Shown piece by piece: positions 11,180 to 23,825 of a DNA stretch of 64,000 nucleotides. The notes below the pieces were generated by a model. It did no database searches. It was not told where the DNA came from and saw nothing but the letters and a program-made list of their open reading frames with translations. The stretch is from positions 45,912,222-45,976,221 of the forward strand of contig JAKGHH010000002.1 in the NCBI GenBank assembly GCA_022828595.1, written 5' to 3'. The stretch's first letter is position 1; every line of letters starts with the position of its first letter. The translations under genes and the position numbers were made by a program. The DNA is from Nelumbo lutea (lineage: Eukaryota; Streptophyta; Magnoliopsida; Proteales; Nelumbonaceae).

Positions 11180-14100
11180 CCCCCTCAAGTTGGGCTGTAT
11201 ATGTCTATCATGCCCAACTTGTCACACAACTCATTGTGTCACGAGCATGGAAGTCTTTTTGTGAGGACATTAGCAAATTGTTTCTTGGAGTTGACATAAG
11301 GGATGCATATTTCCTTTCTTTCCAATTTTTCCCTTATGAAGTATTTGTCGACTTCAATGTGCTTGGTCCTCTCATGTAGGATTGTGAACAGCAACTCCAA
11401 GCTCCTCTAGAAGATTTTTAAGCCAAATAACTTCAGCCACCCCATGTGCCATAGCCCTATACTCCGCTTCAGCACTTGAACTTGCTACCACATTTTGTTT
11501 CTTGCTTTTCCAGATCACTGGGTTTCCTCCCACAAATGTGCAATACCCACTTGTGGACTTTCTGTCATCCACCACACCTGCCCAATCAGCATCTGTAAAG
11601 ACTTCCACCTTTAGATGATTATGCTTACTGAATAGTAGACCTGTTCTTGGATACTTTTTAAGTATTTAAGAACTCTCTCTGCTGCCTCCAAGTGAGGTTT
11701 CTTAGGAGAGTGCATGAATTGGCTCAGGACCCCAACTGAATAAACAATGTCTGGATGAGTCATGGACAAATAAATCAACTTCCCCACTAACCTTTGGAAC
11801 TGTTTTACATCTTTCAGAGGTTCACCATCACAATTACCCAATTTGTGATCAACATCCATAGGAGTATCTGCTGGCCTTGCACCGAACTTGCCTGTGTCTT
11901 GTAACAAATCAAGAGTGTACTTCATTTGAGAAATGAAGATACCATTTTTTGAGCGGGCAACTTCAATTCCAAGAAAATACTTTAGAGGGCCTAGATCTTT
12001 CACTTCAAATTTAGACGCAAGGAATTGTTTCAATTGTTGTATTTTTGAACTCCAATTTCTTGTAATGATGATATCATCCACATACACTATCAAAACAACA
12101 ACCTGTTCCTAACATCTCTTCACAAAGAGTGTGTGATCAAACTGACATTGCTTGAACCCTACTTGCTGAACCGCCATATGAAACTTAATGAACCAAGCCC
12201 TGGGAGATTGTTTCAATCCATAGAGAGACTTTCTTAGCTTACACACCTTTTCACTTCCCTTGGCACAGAATCCCGGGGGTTGAACCATGTATACCTCCTC
12301 CTCTAGATCACCATTTAAAAAGGCATTCTTGATGTCTAATTGATGCAATTCCTAGTCAAGATTAGCAGCTAATGATAGAAGAACTCGAATTGAGTTCATC
12401 TTAGCTACTGGAGCAAATGTCTCATCATAGTCAATTTCGTACACTTGAGTGTACCCCTTGGCTACCAATCTTGCTTTATATCTTTCAATTGTCCCATCTA
12501 CCTTGCGTTTAACTGTAAACACCCACTTACACCCCACTGGGTGTTTCCCCCTTGGAAGATCTACCAATTCCCAAGTTTGATTTTTATGGAGGGCATTAAT
12601 CTCCTCCTTCATAGCATCTGTCAATTCAGGGTATGTTAAGGCTTCTGCAACATTTTTGGGTACAGGGATGCAATCAACTGCAGATAGGAAGGCTCGGTAT
12701 GAGGGGGAAATGCGATCATAGGAGACATACTTGGTGATGGGATGTTTGGTAGTGCATGACCTGACTCCCTTTCTTTGAGCAATAAGAATGTCAAGGTCAT
12801 CCACAATAGGAGCAGGGGTATCAATAGGTGTAGTAGGGTTTTGATTTACCTCATGGGAGTCTGACGGTGTCAGATGCTCAGTGGTTGGTAGCTCCACATC
12901 TCTGTCACATTGCTGATCTCTACGGCGTGTACGTTGGAAGAAGGGGGCTAGGTCCGGAATAGAAGGAAAAGAGACTTGGCAAACCTGAACTTGCTTCTCG
13001 TTTTCCACACTACTCTCTCCCTGAGGAGAAGCAGGGAAGAACGGTTCAGACTCAAAGAAGGACACATCCATAGAGACAAAGAATTTATGACTAACGGGAT
13101 CAAAGCACCGATACCCCTTTTGAGAGGAGGGATACCCTAGAAAGATACAAGGAATGGACCGAGGGTCTAACTTACCCTGAGACGAAGACAAATCATGGAC
13201 AAAGGCACAACAACCAAAGACTCATGGGAATGGAAAATAAAGGGGACTGAGGGAACAACAACTAATGAGGGGCCATGTAGTTCAGCACTCTGGAGGGCAT
13301 GCGATTAATGACACAAGTAGCTGCAAGTATAGCATCCATCCAAAACCTCTTTGGAACATTCATGTGTAACATCATCCCTCGAGCTACTTCAAGAAGGTGT
13401 CTGTTTTTTCTTTCAGCAACACCATTTTGTTATGGTGTTCTTGCGCATGAACTCCTATGAATAGATCCATGGGAGGCAAAGAACTCATTCAGCTCACCAT
13501 GGAAATATTCCTTAGCATTATTTGATTGGAAGATCTGTATTTCGACATGGAACTGCATAAACACCATCCTCTGGAAGTCTTTCATAATCTTTGGAACTTC
13601 ATCTCTGCTACGCATCAGGAATACCCATGTATATCAGGAGAAATCGTCGATCAAAGTGATAAAGTACTTATACCCGCCCTCAGAGGTTATACTGGTAGGC
13701 CCCCATACATCATAATACACAATATGAATAGGAAAATTGGATCTTTTATTACTTGAATGAAAAGTTGTTCTACATTGTTTGCTCAACTGACATGTTTGAC
13801 ACTGAAAATCTGACACTGAACATGACTTAAAATAAAAACGGAAACAAAGACTTCACTATTTCAAAGGAAACATGACCTAATTGACTATGCCAAAAAAAAT
13901 TTGACTCTTATTCGACTGACTACATGACTCCGAGGACAACACCAAGAGACTAGCTTTGTTGTCGAGAATATAGAGACCATCCATTAGGCTTCCTCTACCA
14001 ATCGTCCTCCTAGAAGTTAGATCCTGAAAAACACATGAACCAGGATCAAAGGTTACACTACAGTTTAAAGAGTTTGTGATGCTACTGATTGAAAACAAAT

Positions 14101-15395
14101 TTATAGGAAGTTGGGGAACATGCAACACACTATTTAGGTTGAGGCCATGGGGAAGGGATATTGATCCTTGGCCTACAATGGAGGAGAATGATCCATTTGC
14201 AAGCCTCACTTTATCCCTTCCTGACAAAAGGCTATAAGTCTAAAACAAATTTGTCTTACTGGCCATGTGGTTAGAGGCTTCTGAGTCAATGATCCAAGGG
14301 GAATCAATGGAAGTAGTGACATGGAATGCAGAAGCCGCATTACCTGATGTAGATGCAAATGAAGTAGTACCAGTGATTGAACCATCCATCTGTCGCAGAG
14401 CCCTACCATATGACTCTAAGTGATCTCTGAAGGATTTCAAGATATCTTCCTTGGGGTCAGAATTAGTAAAGTGGTCCCGGGTAGTATCAGCAACCTAAGT
14501 ATCTTGGGTTGCCACATGTGCTGCATTAGTGTTGTATTCATCTTCTTCTGACCTTGCACTTTACCCTATTCTTGGTTCTTCACTGCCTATTTGGGCTTCC
14601 CGTGAATTTCCCAACATGTGTCACGTGTATGTCGCGAGCGCCGATAGTGGGTATAAGACAACATGTGAAAATTACCCATTGCAGCCAATGCTACCTGTTG
14701 CTCCCCCTCAGTTGTAACCATCACACTCCGCCAACTTTCTTTAGATTGAACAAGGGCATATACCTCTTGAACCGACGGCAACTCTTTGCTTCCTAAGATC
14801 TGAACTCCCAAGGGTTCATAGGCAGGGCTTAGTCCTAACAAGAAAGCAAACACACGCTGCTGAGAAACTAGCTTCCTGTAGGCCTTAGCATAATCATCAT
14901 GTTTCCACTCTATAGCTTGATAATGATCCAATTCTTTCCATAAGGAAGTAAGGGCTGAATAATAGGCAGAAAAACTACGATTTCCCTGTTTACAGGTTGA
15001 GGATTCAACTTGCAACTGGTAAATCTTGGCATAATGCCTTTGCTCAGAATAGGTGGTTTTGGCCTATTCCCAAATCTCACTCACGGTGTCTACCCACATA
15101 AAGTTCTTCTTCACATCGGGTTCCATGGCTGCAAGGAGCCAAGACATCATCATACTGTTTTCTTGGTCCCACCTATCATGTTCAGCTGTCTCAAACTTGG
15201 GTTCTTTCACTCTGCCATTTACGTAACCAACTTTTCACCTTGCTGTTACATAAAGTTTCACACTTTAGCCCATTCTAGGTAGTTCAGGCCATTTAAAGGG
15301 GTAATTGGCATGGGAAACATCATGTTTTCACCCCCCATACCAGCTGTACTACGAGTTGGTGTAACTCCAGATGATGCTGAATCATAGTTTGCCAT
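11180..15395 (-). pseudogene. Copia gag-pol polyprotein, inactivated
   Basis: Read on the minus strand from a start at 15395 (MANYDSASSG). Gag lies at about 15395-14400 (UBN2-type; AFLLGLSPAYEPL). Protease near 14270 reads WIIDSEASNHM, where the active-site Gly of DSGAS has become Glu. The pre-integrase domain is at 14227-13877 and the integrase core at about 13816-13200 (YYDVWGP, FITLIDDFS). RT is at 13000-11611 (WELVDLP, DIKNAFLNG, SLYGLKQSPRAW, YVDDIII) and RNase H at 11608 to about 11200 ([16 protein letters not shown]). Frameshifts and stops break it repeatedly, including in early gag. Domain order PR-INT-RT-RH is diagnostic of copia. Confidence 0.93.
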
Positions 15396-16029
15396 TGGAA
15401 AAAAAAAGGGACACAAATATACCAGAGCAGATTCCACACAAACAGAATGCTAAACTCCCAAGAATTTTCACTTCCGGAAGGAGAAAGATACTGCTGAAAT
15501 CAGTTCAGCAATAGTTCGGCCCTTAGAATAGCCCAGAAATAAGTCTAGAAACTAGTCTACTAACAGGCTACTGAAGACAGTCTACTAATAGAAAGAGTTC
15601 AGCCATAAGCAATCATTAAAAAAAGAAACTACTAACAGTTCGACCACAGCACATGAGAAAAAAAACATACCCCTGTCCAGCGCCTGTACGAAGGTGTAAA
15701 CCTCAAAACCAAGGCCTTCTCAGCCCTTCACAGCATAGACCACAGAGAAAAAAGGGGACACATACCCCTGTCCAGCACCTGTAAGAAGGTGCAAACCCAG
15801 AAAAATATTTTTCATTGCATCGAACTAAGAGAGGAGAGTCATTCCAGCATCGCCCCTCTTCTGTTAGGGTTTATTTGGTGTTATGACCAAGGAGGAACCC
15901 AAAGAACAACAGCCGTAGGAACTCTAAACAGTCTGATAGAATTCTTGGTCTTCCACGTCCAAGAGATCAAGAGAAAAAAAATGACTGAGATTCAGATGAG
16001 AGAAAACAATTTTTGAGCCCAGAATTATT

Positions 16030-16041
16030 GCTCTGATACCA
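16030..16041 (-). promoter_or_regulatory. Copia primer binding site
   Basis: Minus strand reads TGGTATCAGAGC, exactly the plant tRNA-iMet primer site, directly abutting the LTR at 16042. Confidence 0.92.
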
Positions 16042-16341
16042 TGTATTCCTTCCTGAGAGAGATGAGAGAGAGAGAAGAGAAGAAAGGAGAAGAGAGAGTT
16101 GATTGAGACTCAAAAACTCTAGGTTGGTCGTTCCTAGCTTCTTATTTATATTCACTTAATGTAATAAGAACTAAAGTTACAAGAGTTCCCCTGGCAGTTC
16201 CTAATAACAAACAACTAACAAGGAAAAAAAGAAAGCTAGCTGTCAGCACCTAGATAGACTAGGCTGACAACATACTAACAACATACTAACACAGAACCAA
16301 ACAACATACTAATACAAAACCAATAAATAAGATTCACAACA
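16042..16341 (-). repeat. 5' LTR of copia element 10861-16341
   Basis: 300 bp, starts TGTATTCC and ends CACAACA. It contains the same GAGAGAGATGAGAGAGAG and ATTCACTTAATGTAATAAGAA blocks as the left copy. Confidence 0.92.
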
Positions 16342-16635
16342 GCACCTTTTAGATGAAACGGGTAACATAACAGTATTAAGGAAGCTAGTCCTAGTTAGTA
16401 TTAGGATAATTCTCTTGAGATGATGTTTATTGGATACTGAAACTTGGTATGCTTGTTGGTGTATGTTTGTTTCTGTACCTTGCATATACATGTAATATTT
16501 AATTTCTGTGATATTAAGAACATCCAGACATATTATTGTGGATTGTCTTTATCATTGATGTATACTTGCACAAGGGCAAGGAGATTTCTTTATTGTCTCC
16601 TATTTATATTTGTTTATGTGCTTTAATTGCATCAG

Positions 16636-19527
16636 GGAAACTCTGGGGGGCCTCTTGTCAATCTTGATGGAGAAGTTGTTGGAGTTAATACTATGAAGAT
16701 ATTGGCTGCTGATGGTTTGAGTTTTGCTGTACCAATTGACTCTGTATCCAAAATTGTAGAGCATTTCAAGAAAAATGGGTATGCGACTTCTTGGTGTTCT
16801 CTTTTGATATACACTGAAATTTGAGTTGTCTGTTGCATATGTCATCTAACACCATCATGCAAAATGTTATATCAACAAGAATAAATTTCTAGGCATATAC
16901 TAGTTTCAACTATTTCCAAGCTTTTCTCTCAAAAAGAATTGAAGTCAAATCATGAGATAGACGTTTTGGATTTTCTTTTTAAATGTTTGGTTGAAAATTT
17001 TTGAATTTTATTTTGTTGTTTTATGGGCCATCGAGATCTACAAGATCACATCAATCATTACTTCTAACTTTCTAACCATTAGGTATTTCTGAAATGACTC
17101 TGGATCTGCTGACCCCAACACATTGCTGGCCATGTTCACCCAGCCACACATATGGAACACCGGTTGTGTTGTAGTCACTGATATACTCAATGCGCGCTGG
17201 ATGAGCTTGGCCAGCAATGTGTTGTGGTCAGCAGATCCAAACTCTTCTGGAACATGTAATGTTTATGTGTGTGCACACATATTAAGCTTCTAGTAAGCAG
17301 TGTGACTGTCCTCATCGTCCTCAGCAACTCCTAGTCGAGAGTTTTACTTTTCTTCTCTTAAAAAAAGAGAAGAGTTTTAGTTTTCTTTTTGTGGTCAGAA
17401 ATAAATAGCTTTCATAATTGATTCATAGGCTAGATGTGGCTGTCCCATTTCTGAAGTCAACATACATTTGATGTATTTGAAAACATCTTTGGAATTCTAC
17501 TTCAAATTACTAATGTTAAGAGCTTTTGTGGTGCAGGAGAGTTGTTCGGCCTTGGCTAGGCCTTAAAATGCTCGATCTTAATGAGATGATAATAGCACAG
17601 TTGAAAGAAAGAGATGTCACATTCCCAGATGTCAGCAAAGGTGTGCTTGTACCTATGGTATGTAGTATTAGTTTCCTTATTTTTCTTTGTTTTTCTTTTT
17701 CCTTCTCTCCATTTTCCTTGTTTAGTGTTTTTTTTGTGTGTGAATTTGAGGCATTTTTAACTTGCAAGTGTATTGCTATAGTAACCAAAATAATAACTTA
17801 AAGATGCATTGCTATAGGAACCAAAATAATAACTTAATGATGTTCTCTCTACAGTACTGAATGCATCAGTTGATTTTAAAATCTGCGCTCTTGTTGTCTT
17901 GTGGCCACTGATATGTTTATTGATGCATTTTAAAAATAGGAAATATGTTATATTTTGGGGTAATTGCAGCACCAAAGAGGAAACTAAGAGAGAAAAATTA
18001 AGATAACATGGAACTGACATATTTTAAGGGGGAAGAAAGATCCAATGTTTTGTTGGTGGATCAGAATTGCATTTCTTTTTATCAGCAACAGATTGAAGAA
18101 ATTCTACTAAGAAGACATGCAAAAGCCAGCAGAGAAGGAACAACAAAGTGATGTGCATTGACCACATGCAATTTTTGATACTTGTAAACAAAAAATTCAA
18201 ATCAACCTTGGCCTGTTGCCTCGCAAAACTGATCTTCCCTATAGATACTTTCATGAACAAGACAATCAAGTAGTGAGTTTGCAGATTTTGGGAATCTGTC
18301 TTGCATTTTCCCTCTTAAATCTGCTGCTTTTCTCTGTTCAAAATTAACGTAGATGCATTGTCTAATAAAACTAGTGGATCAATATATTTAAAGTTTGCTT
18401 TATTATTTTAATCTTCCTAATTGGCTTCTCTTAGTCCATTCATGTTCTTATTTTACACACACACACACACTTAATCTTGAGTATTAAATACATATTGTCA
18501 TATTTATGTATTTAATAAAGTAACAAAAAAGGTGATAAAATTAAAAACAATGCCATTTGTTTTATTTAGCATGTTAATTGTGTGCATGAAAATGCTACAT
18601 ACATTGTGAATTTTGGAGAATTGCATCTCAAGTCCCTCAACTTTGCAAGTTAGCTAACAGTTTATAATTTTTCTGACCTTCCAACCAGGTGACTCCAGGA
18701 TCCCCTGCTGATCGTGCTGGATTCCACCCAGGTGATGTTGTCATTGAATTTGATGGCAAACCTGTTGGAAGCATCAAGGAGGTATATGACCAATTTTGTT
18801 TTACATTTTGAGCAAGTATAACCCAATAAAACTGGAATATTCTTTCTGTGCATAAACTAATTCATAAAGAGAGACTAGTGTGGTATTAGGTAAAGATTAT
18901 ATCCAGTTTTGTTATGATAAAAGTTGTCTTTTATTATCTCTGTTTCTTTAATAAAAAATATTGTTAGGTAAAGAATGAGAGGATGGTCCACATGACACGG
19001 TAATGCCATTACTTGTGATATCCACAGTTAGGTGTCATTTCTAAAGTCTGCATGATCTTATGATCCTGAAAAATGATGTATTGTATTGTTTTGGATAGCG
19101 AGAATAATTAGAGCAATGGTGTTCTGCAAGGGAAAACTTGATATATCTGGTGGTTGAAGTAATCTAATCAGGCTAAGTTTGGTACTTGCCAATATTTTAT
19201 TGCATTGTTCTAAACCCAATATGGATTCCAATATCTCATTATGCTGGCCATACTTCTTTCTTGAATTTATGTATGTATACTTTTTCAAATATATAAACAT
19301 TCACACTGTTGCTGTCTAAAACCAAAACCATTAACAGCTTTAGGATCCCTAATTCATTTTTTTTTATAAGTTTTAGGATACCTAATTCATTAATCTTGAA
19401 CTTGTGGCAGATCATAGAAGTATTGGGAGACAAGGTTGGGAAGCCCTTGAAGGTGGTTGTGAAAAGAGCAAACAATAAATTTGTGACTCTAACTGTAGTG
19501 CCAGAGGAAGCGAACCCAGATATGTAA
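16636..19527 (+). pseudogene. DEGP14: DegP/HtrA-like serine protease gene, 3' exons only
   Basis: Four exons: 16636-16778, 17537-17657, 18689-18781 and 19411-19527 (stop TAA), joined in frame with GT-AG borders. Exon 1 of this set opens with the trypsin-like active-site serine motif GNSGGPL and continues [27 protein letters not shown]. The linker RPWLGLKML and a PDZ domain follow (VTPGSPADRAGFHPGDVVIEF), ending EEANPDM. The wording matches plant protease Do-like 14 (DegP14). The upstream exons that should carry the catalytic His and Asp are absent; the next sequence upstream is intron remnant and then the copia LTR. The set is probably non-functional, although its surviving frame has no stops, so loss may be fairly recent. 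A 50-bp-arm hairpin lies in the first intron shown. Confidence 0.85.
17101..17239. repeat. Perfect-looking hairpin in protease intron
   Basis: Left arm from 17102 (GGATCTGCTGACC ... ACACATTGCTGGCCA) pairs with the right arm ending at 17238. The first 33 bases of each arm differ at about two positions, and weaker pairing extends to about 48 bp with five mismatches, leaving a loop of some 40 nt. Such a structure could be a tiny foldback MITE or a microRNA-like precursor; sequence alone cannot decide. Confidence 0.7.
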
Positions 19528-19968
19528 CAAAATTTTCTCTTATCATACTGCTGTTACATATCAAACATTTTTTTGGGTAAGTATATTAAACATTAATCAA
19601 AAAGGATCTCTCCCTTATCCACTGAATTGAAATATGGGAAAGAAATTGAAGTTGGTTTTTTTGAGATTTTTCCTTAAAACAAATAAATAATTAACGAGTG
19701 AGCAAGGCTCATCGATGTGTATACATGTACCATTTTGACCTTATGTATCTCAAGTATTGAGTTTGGAAATGACATTGTAGACTTGATGCTGACATGTAGC
19801 TGTTGCTTTGTAGCTGTCAAAGAGATGTAAAGCCTCCCTAACTTCTGTATGCTGACTGCTTGTTCACCCTGGAAAAAATAATAGATGTTTTCTTCCCTTT
19901 TTTGTCGGTACTAATTTTCCTTTCTTTTTATTTGGGGGCTCCGGGGGGGGGGGGGAGGTTGTAGTCAA
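19528..19968 (+). other. 3' flank of protease gene; poly-G run
   Basis: Probable 3' UTR and downstream region. Contains a run of 13 G (19943-19955). No polyadenylation signal was chosen with confidence. Confidence 0.4.
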
Positions 19969-21816
19969 AGTACAAGATATCAACATGATATGCATGATAC
20001 ATGGCATATCATATCGATTTCCAACAGCCCGACACGTGGCACTGGTGCCATACCATTCCATTCTTGTCCATATTGACTGTATTTCACATTTGCACTATAT
20101 CGAGGCTTTATAAGTCAATATGGACCTATTATGATCTGATGATTGGTTTGTCTCTTAGCTTTGTCTTTTCTCAACCTTTATGTAATTTCTAGCTTTGCTT
20201 TCTTTCTCTTAGAAGCTTGTGGGAGAGCCTCTACTTACAAATAAGAAAATCCATTGAAATTAAGGAGGAGAGGTAAGTTTTTGCTTTTCTTTTCTAGTTA
20301 ATTCTTCATTGTTCAATAGAACTACATGTTTTGGTGTTTGAAATGCAAAAATTTGCCAAATTTGTTAGATCTGTGATGTTTTAGTCTTGTATTTGTAGAT
20401 TTATAGATTTTCTACCAAAGAAATTGGGAAGATCTTAAAATTATAGAAGCAATTTATTTTATGTTTTAAATGATTTTCATGGTAGGAAAGAACTACAATA
20501 TGGATCTAGCAAACCAACTGATCTTTCTTAATTTTGATAATTTACAGAAATAAAAAAAATATCAAATGGAATAATTATATTACTATATAGTGACTTCTAA
20601 TTAAAAATTCTGAATTGTATATTATATGTATTTTAAAATACTAATGTACTGATATTATTTAAGGTAAGATAATTTATTTCTATAGATTATTAATTATTAA
20701 TTTAATTTACAATAGATGAATAAGTAAGAACATGTTGATTATTTAGAAGAATAAAAAATATTTTTACAAAATTGACTTAATATACATTAATAATTTTCAA
20801 GAAGTTAAACCCATTAACTTAATTTTTTTGGTAGATTGCAAAATTAAAAATAATAAAATATAGAAACATTTATTTTTAATAGTTAATCAAAATTTATATA
20901 TTTTATTCTTTCTAATTTTAAACTACTAAAAAAACTAAGGTAATGGGTAAAAATTACTAATGTCTATAAAGTCAATTTTGTAAATAGTATATATTTTTTC
21001 GTAAATAATCGCTATGTTGTTAATTACTTATTTTTTCTAAGTTAAATTATTAATTAATAATTCATATAAATAAATTATGTTGGTTTAAAAATATAATAGG
21101 TGCATTAGAATTTCTAATCTGCATATGATATGTAATTCAAAATTTTTAATTAGTGGTCACTAAGTGCTAATATAATTATTTTATTCTTTTATTACTTACA
21201 TAAATTGTTGTTGGATCAAAGGTTTTGATAGATCCATCTTATAGTTTTTTCCTATCATGAAAATCATTTAAAGCATATAAAATAAATTGTTTTCTAATTT
21301 TTAGATTTTCCCAATTGTTTTGGGGGAAAATCCATAGATCTATTAGTACGAGCCTAATAGTAAAACATCACAGACCCAACAACAAATCAATACTTCTGCA
21401 TTCCAAATGTAGATCCATTGACCATTGAAGGATTACATGAAGACAAAAGGCAAAAACCTGCCTTCCCCTCTCCTCGATTTCAATGGATTTTCATGTTTTT
21501 CATGCAAGATCTCAGGTGTTTTTGTAGGTATAGGCTTTTCTATAGTTTTCATGATAGATGAAAGTTGAAAGTGACAAGAAGGTTCGGAGAAGACAAAACA
21601 AGGAAAAAAGTTCATTCTACCAAATAAATTGTTGTCATAGATATCAATTCTATCAATCCTTATGATATACAACTTCAATGTAGTGTGATACGATTGACTT
21701 GGGAGGACACGAGTGGAATGGTCTAGCATTAAGTCTATTCCACTTATACTACATATTAAGCTACTTGGAAATCGATATGATATGTATCATGTATATCATA
21801 TTGATACCTTGGACTC
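19969..21816. mobile_element. Large foldback element (arms about 0.92 kb)
   Basis: The left half and the reverse complement of the right half align along essentially their whole length. Outer ends: left TACAAGATATCAACATGATA, right reversed TCCAAGGTATCAATATGATA. Mid-arm: AAAATCCATTGAAAT and TCTGTGATGTTTTA on both sides. Inner: ACAAAATTGACTT on both sides. The symmetry centre is near 20893 in an AT-rich stretch, with almost no loop. No protein is encoded. A clear target duplication was not identified. Confidence 0.85.
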
Positions 21817-22128
21817 ATTGTATGATATCTGTATTCACCCAGTATCTTTAGATGAGGTTTTGATTCTTGATATTGTTTATTGTAATGCAATTTTCATATT
21901 AAGTCATAAATTATTAAAGCATGTATTTGTACCTTATTTTTGGTTGTTTCAACCTTGGATTTAGTGTTATTATGTATCCACTAAATTGCGAGAGTTTCCT
22001 TAAGGTGTCGAAGTGTATTTATATCTTTTCACTGTATCCAAAATGTGTTGCAATATGTACCCATTTCAATAAATTTGAACCTGGGATGTGTTTATTGCAA
22101 TTCAATAAATTTCATCATAGTTCATTAA
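21817..22128. other. Intergenic, nothing recognised
   Basis: AT-rich DNA without coding or repeat signature. Confidence 0.45.
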
Positions 22129-22407
22129 GGGTGTATTTGGTACTATTGTGTAGTGTTGCTGTTGCATTGTCGGTTTATCAATGCAAATTTGTGAGAAATA
22201 TGAGTTGCTATTATCATATATTATTGTCATTTCAATTACAAAAGCCTATCTACCAAACATAAGGTGGAAATAGCAATTTGTATTGATCAATTCAAGATGT
22301 TTTTAAAACATTTCATGTAGAAATATCTTTCTATACAAATTTATATCCATCAACCCAAAACGCAATGGCAACAAAACATTATTGTACGGTTTGTACCAAA
22401 TACCCCC
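22129..22407. mobile_element. PIF/Harbinger-type MITE
   Basis: 279 bp flanked by TAA (22126-22128, 22408-22410). Inverted ends GGGTGTATTTGGTAC and, reversed from the right, GGGGGTATTTGGTAC. Non-coding. Confidence 0.75.
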
Positions 22408-22410
22408 TAA

Positions 22411-22820
22411 AATAGAAGCTTGGCTAATGTTGTACTTCATTTGTTGGGGTTGGTTACAAGTTTGGGTTTATAGGACAATTCAGCCATGATATAGGGCTTA
22501 AATGTTTTGTTGAAGTTAATCTTACCAGCTTCCACTGAGTATTGCACATGACGCGAAAGTTCTTAACAAAATCTATGAAATTTCTTTAAGAAGATATGTA
22601 ACAATTGCTCAAAGGCTTTTTACACATTGGTCAAATATGTAACAATTGGTATTAAAGCCTTCCGTCTCAGGTTTAAATCATGGACATCCATCCTAGAAGT
22701 GATGCCAAAGGTTTGATTTTTAACAAGTACTAGCTTATCGTTCCTTTAATAAATATATTTTTCCATTTTGAAACAGCCAGTGGGCAATTCATTGCATTTA
22801 ATACAGACCTAATAAACCAA
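22411..22820. other. Intergenic; possible LTR end
   Basis: TGTAACA followed by ATTGGTATTAAAGCC (22638-22659) resembles an LTR end plus a copia primer site on the plus strand, but no internal region or second LTR supports it. Nothing else seen. Confidence 0.3.
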
Positions 22821-23140
22821 GGGCCTGTTTGGCAAGTTTTTTCTGGAAAGATCTTCTGGTAGTTCTGACAGTCAAAAGACGCATTGAGTTTTTGCATGAA
22901 GATCTGAACAGTCCAGAGTACGTTTGGCAGATGCACATTTTTCCATGTCTTTCTGTGCGAGAATAAAACACGAAAGGCGCGAAAATCTTCATTTGGAGTT
23001 TCCCAAAATCAGCCCAAAATGGACTTTTTGCGTCTTTTTGGTGTTCTGGCTTTTGACAGCTTGATCTTTTGCGAACCAAATGGAAATGAACTGAAAATCA
23101 GTCTGCCTGGCTTGTGCAGAAAGACGCGCCAAATGGGCCC
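22821..23140. mobile_element. MITE with GGGCC..TTTGGC ends
   Basis: 320 bp with inverted termini: GGGCCTGTTTGGC on the left, and GGGCCCATTTGGC when the right end is reversed. A partial internal palindrome uses AAGATCTTC/GAAGATCTG words. No convincing target duplication, so the superfamily is left open. Confidence 0.6.
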
Positions 23141-23406
23141 AAGACATTGGTCTTGACTCTAAAGAGAGTACATCCGTATTTAGCAATAGAATATGAGACT
23201 TTGTTACTTGTACGTGGGGTTGAGACTAGAGCTTGATGAAGAGTGTTTCACCCATTAGCAATTACAACCCTTGCCCCCTTTCGGCAAGTTCCTTCTTAAG
23301 TCAAGTATGCTACCGCCAAGTACTAGAATCAAATCTCCTCTTTTGGACCCACCAAAAGGAAGCCGTAGTGCTTAAGTATTTGAGAGTTAATAACTGCGCC
23401 CACAGC

Positions 23407-23817
23407 CAGGGCTGTCAGTTGGACTGGATTTGATCCAATCCGATCCAGTCCAATGTAAGTTCATTATAAATGGACCAGGTCCTATCCATTCCGATGAATA
23501 TTTTGGACCATTTTAGACTGGTCCAATTCAATGTCTGGACTGTTCAATCTGTTTAAATTCGTTTTGATTTTGATTGGTTTCAACTCAAACCCAATCCATT
23601 GACACCTATATTTTTTATATATTAATGGACCAGATAATGGCTTAATCCAATCCAATCCAATATAAATTTATTACGAACAGACCAGGTCCAATCTAATCTA
23701 ATAAATATTTTGGACCGGACTGATCCAATCCAATATGTCTTATTGTCCGTCCAATCCATCCAAATTGATTTTGGACTGGACGGGGTCCAATCCAAAACCG
23801 GTCCACTGACATCCTTA
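23407..23817. mobile_element. hAT-type MITE with near-exact 8-bp TSD
   Basis: Begins CAGGGCTGTCAGTTGGAC; the right end reversed is TAAGGATGTCAGTGGAC. Flanks CCCACAGC (23399-23406) and CCCATAGC (23818-23825) match at 7 of 8. The interior is made of repeated GGTCCAATCCAATCC-like words in both orientations. Confidence 0.8.
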
Positions 23818-23825
23818 CCCATAGC

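Larger units (their letters stand above)
10861..16341 (-). mobile_element. Full-length Ty1/copia element between the two broken genes
   Basis: 5.48 kb, minus orientation: 5' LTR 16042-16341, primer site, gag-pol, polypurine tract, 3' LTR 10861-11176. Both LTRs have TG...CA termini and share most of their sequence, but differ by many substitutions and indels (300 against 316 bp), so the insertion is not recent. The five bases outside each end differ (ACAAC before, GCACC after), so no clean target-site duplication is present. See the finding on the hydrolase-protease junction. Confidence 0.92.

Noticed and set aside
22441..22659. Possible plus-strand copia LTR (TGTTGGGG ... TGTAACA) plus primer-like TTGGTATTAAAGCC
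   Set aside because: No second LTR, no coding region and a poor primer match.
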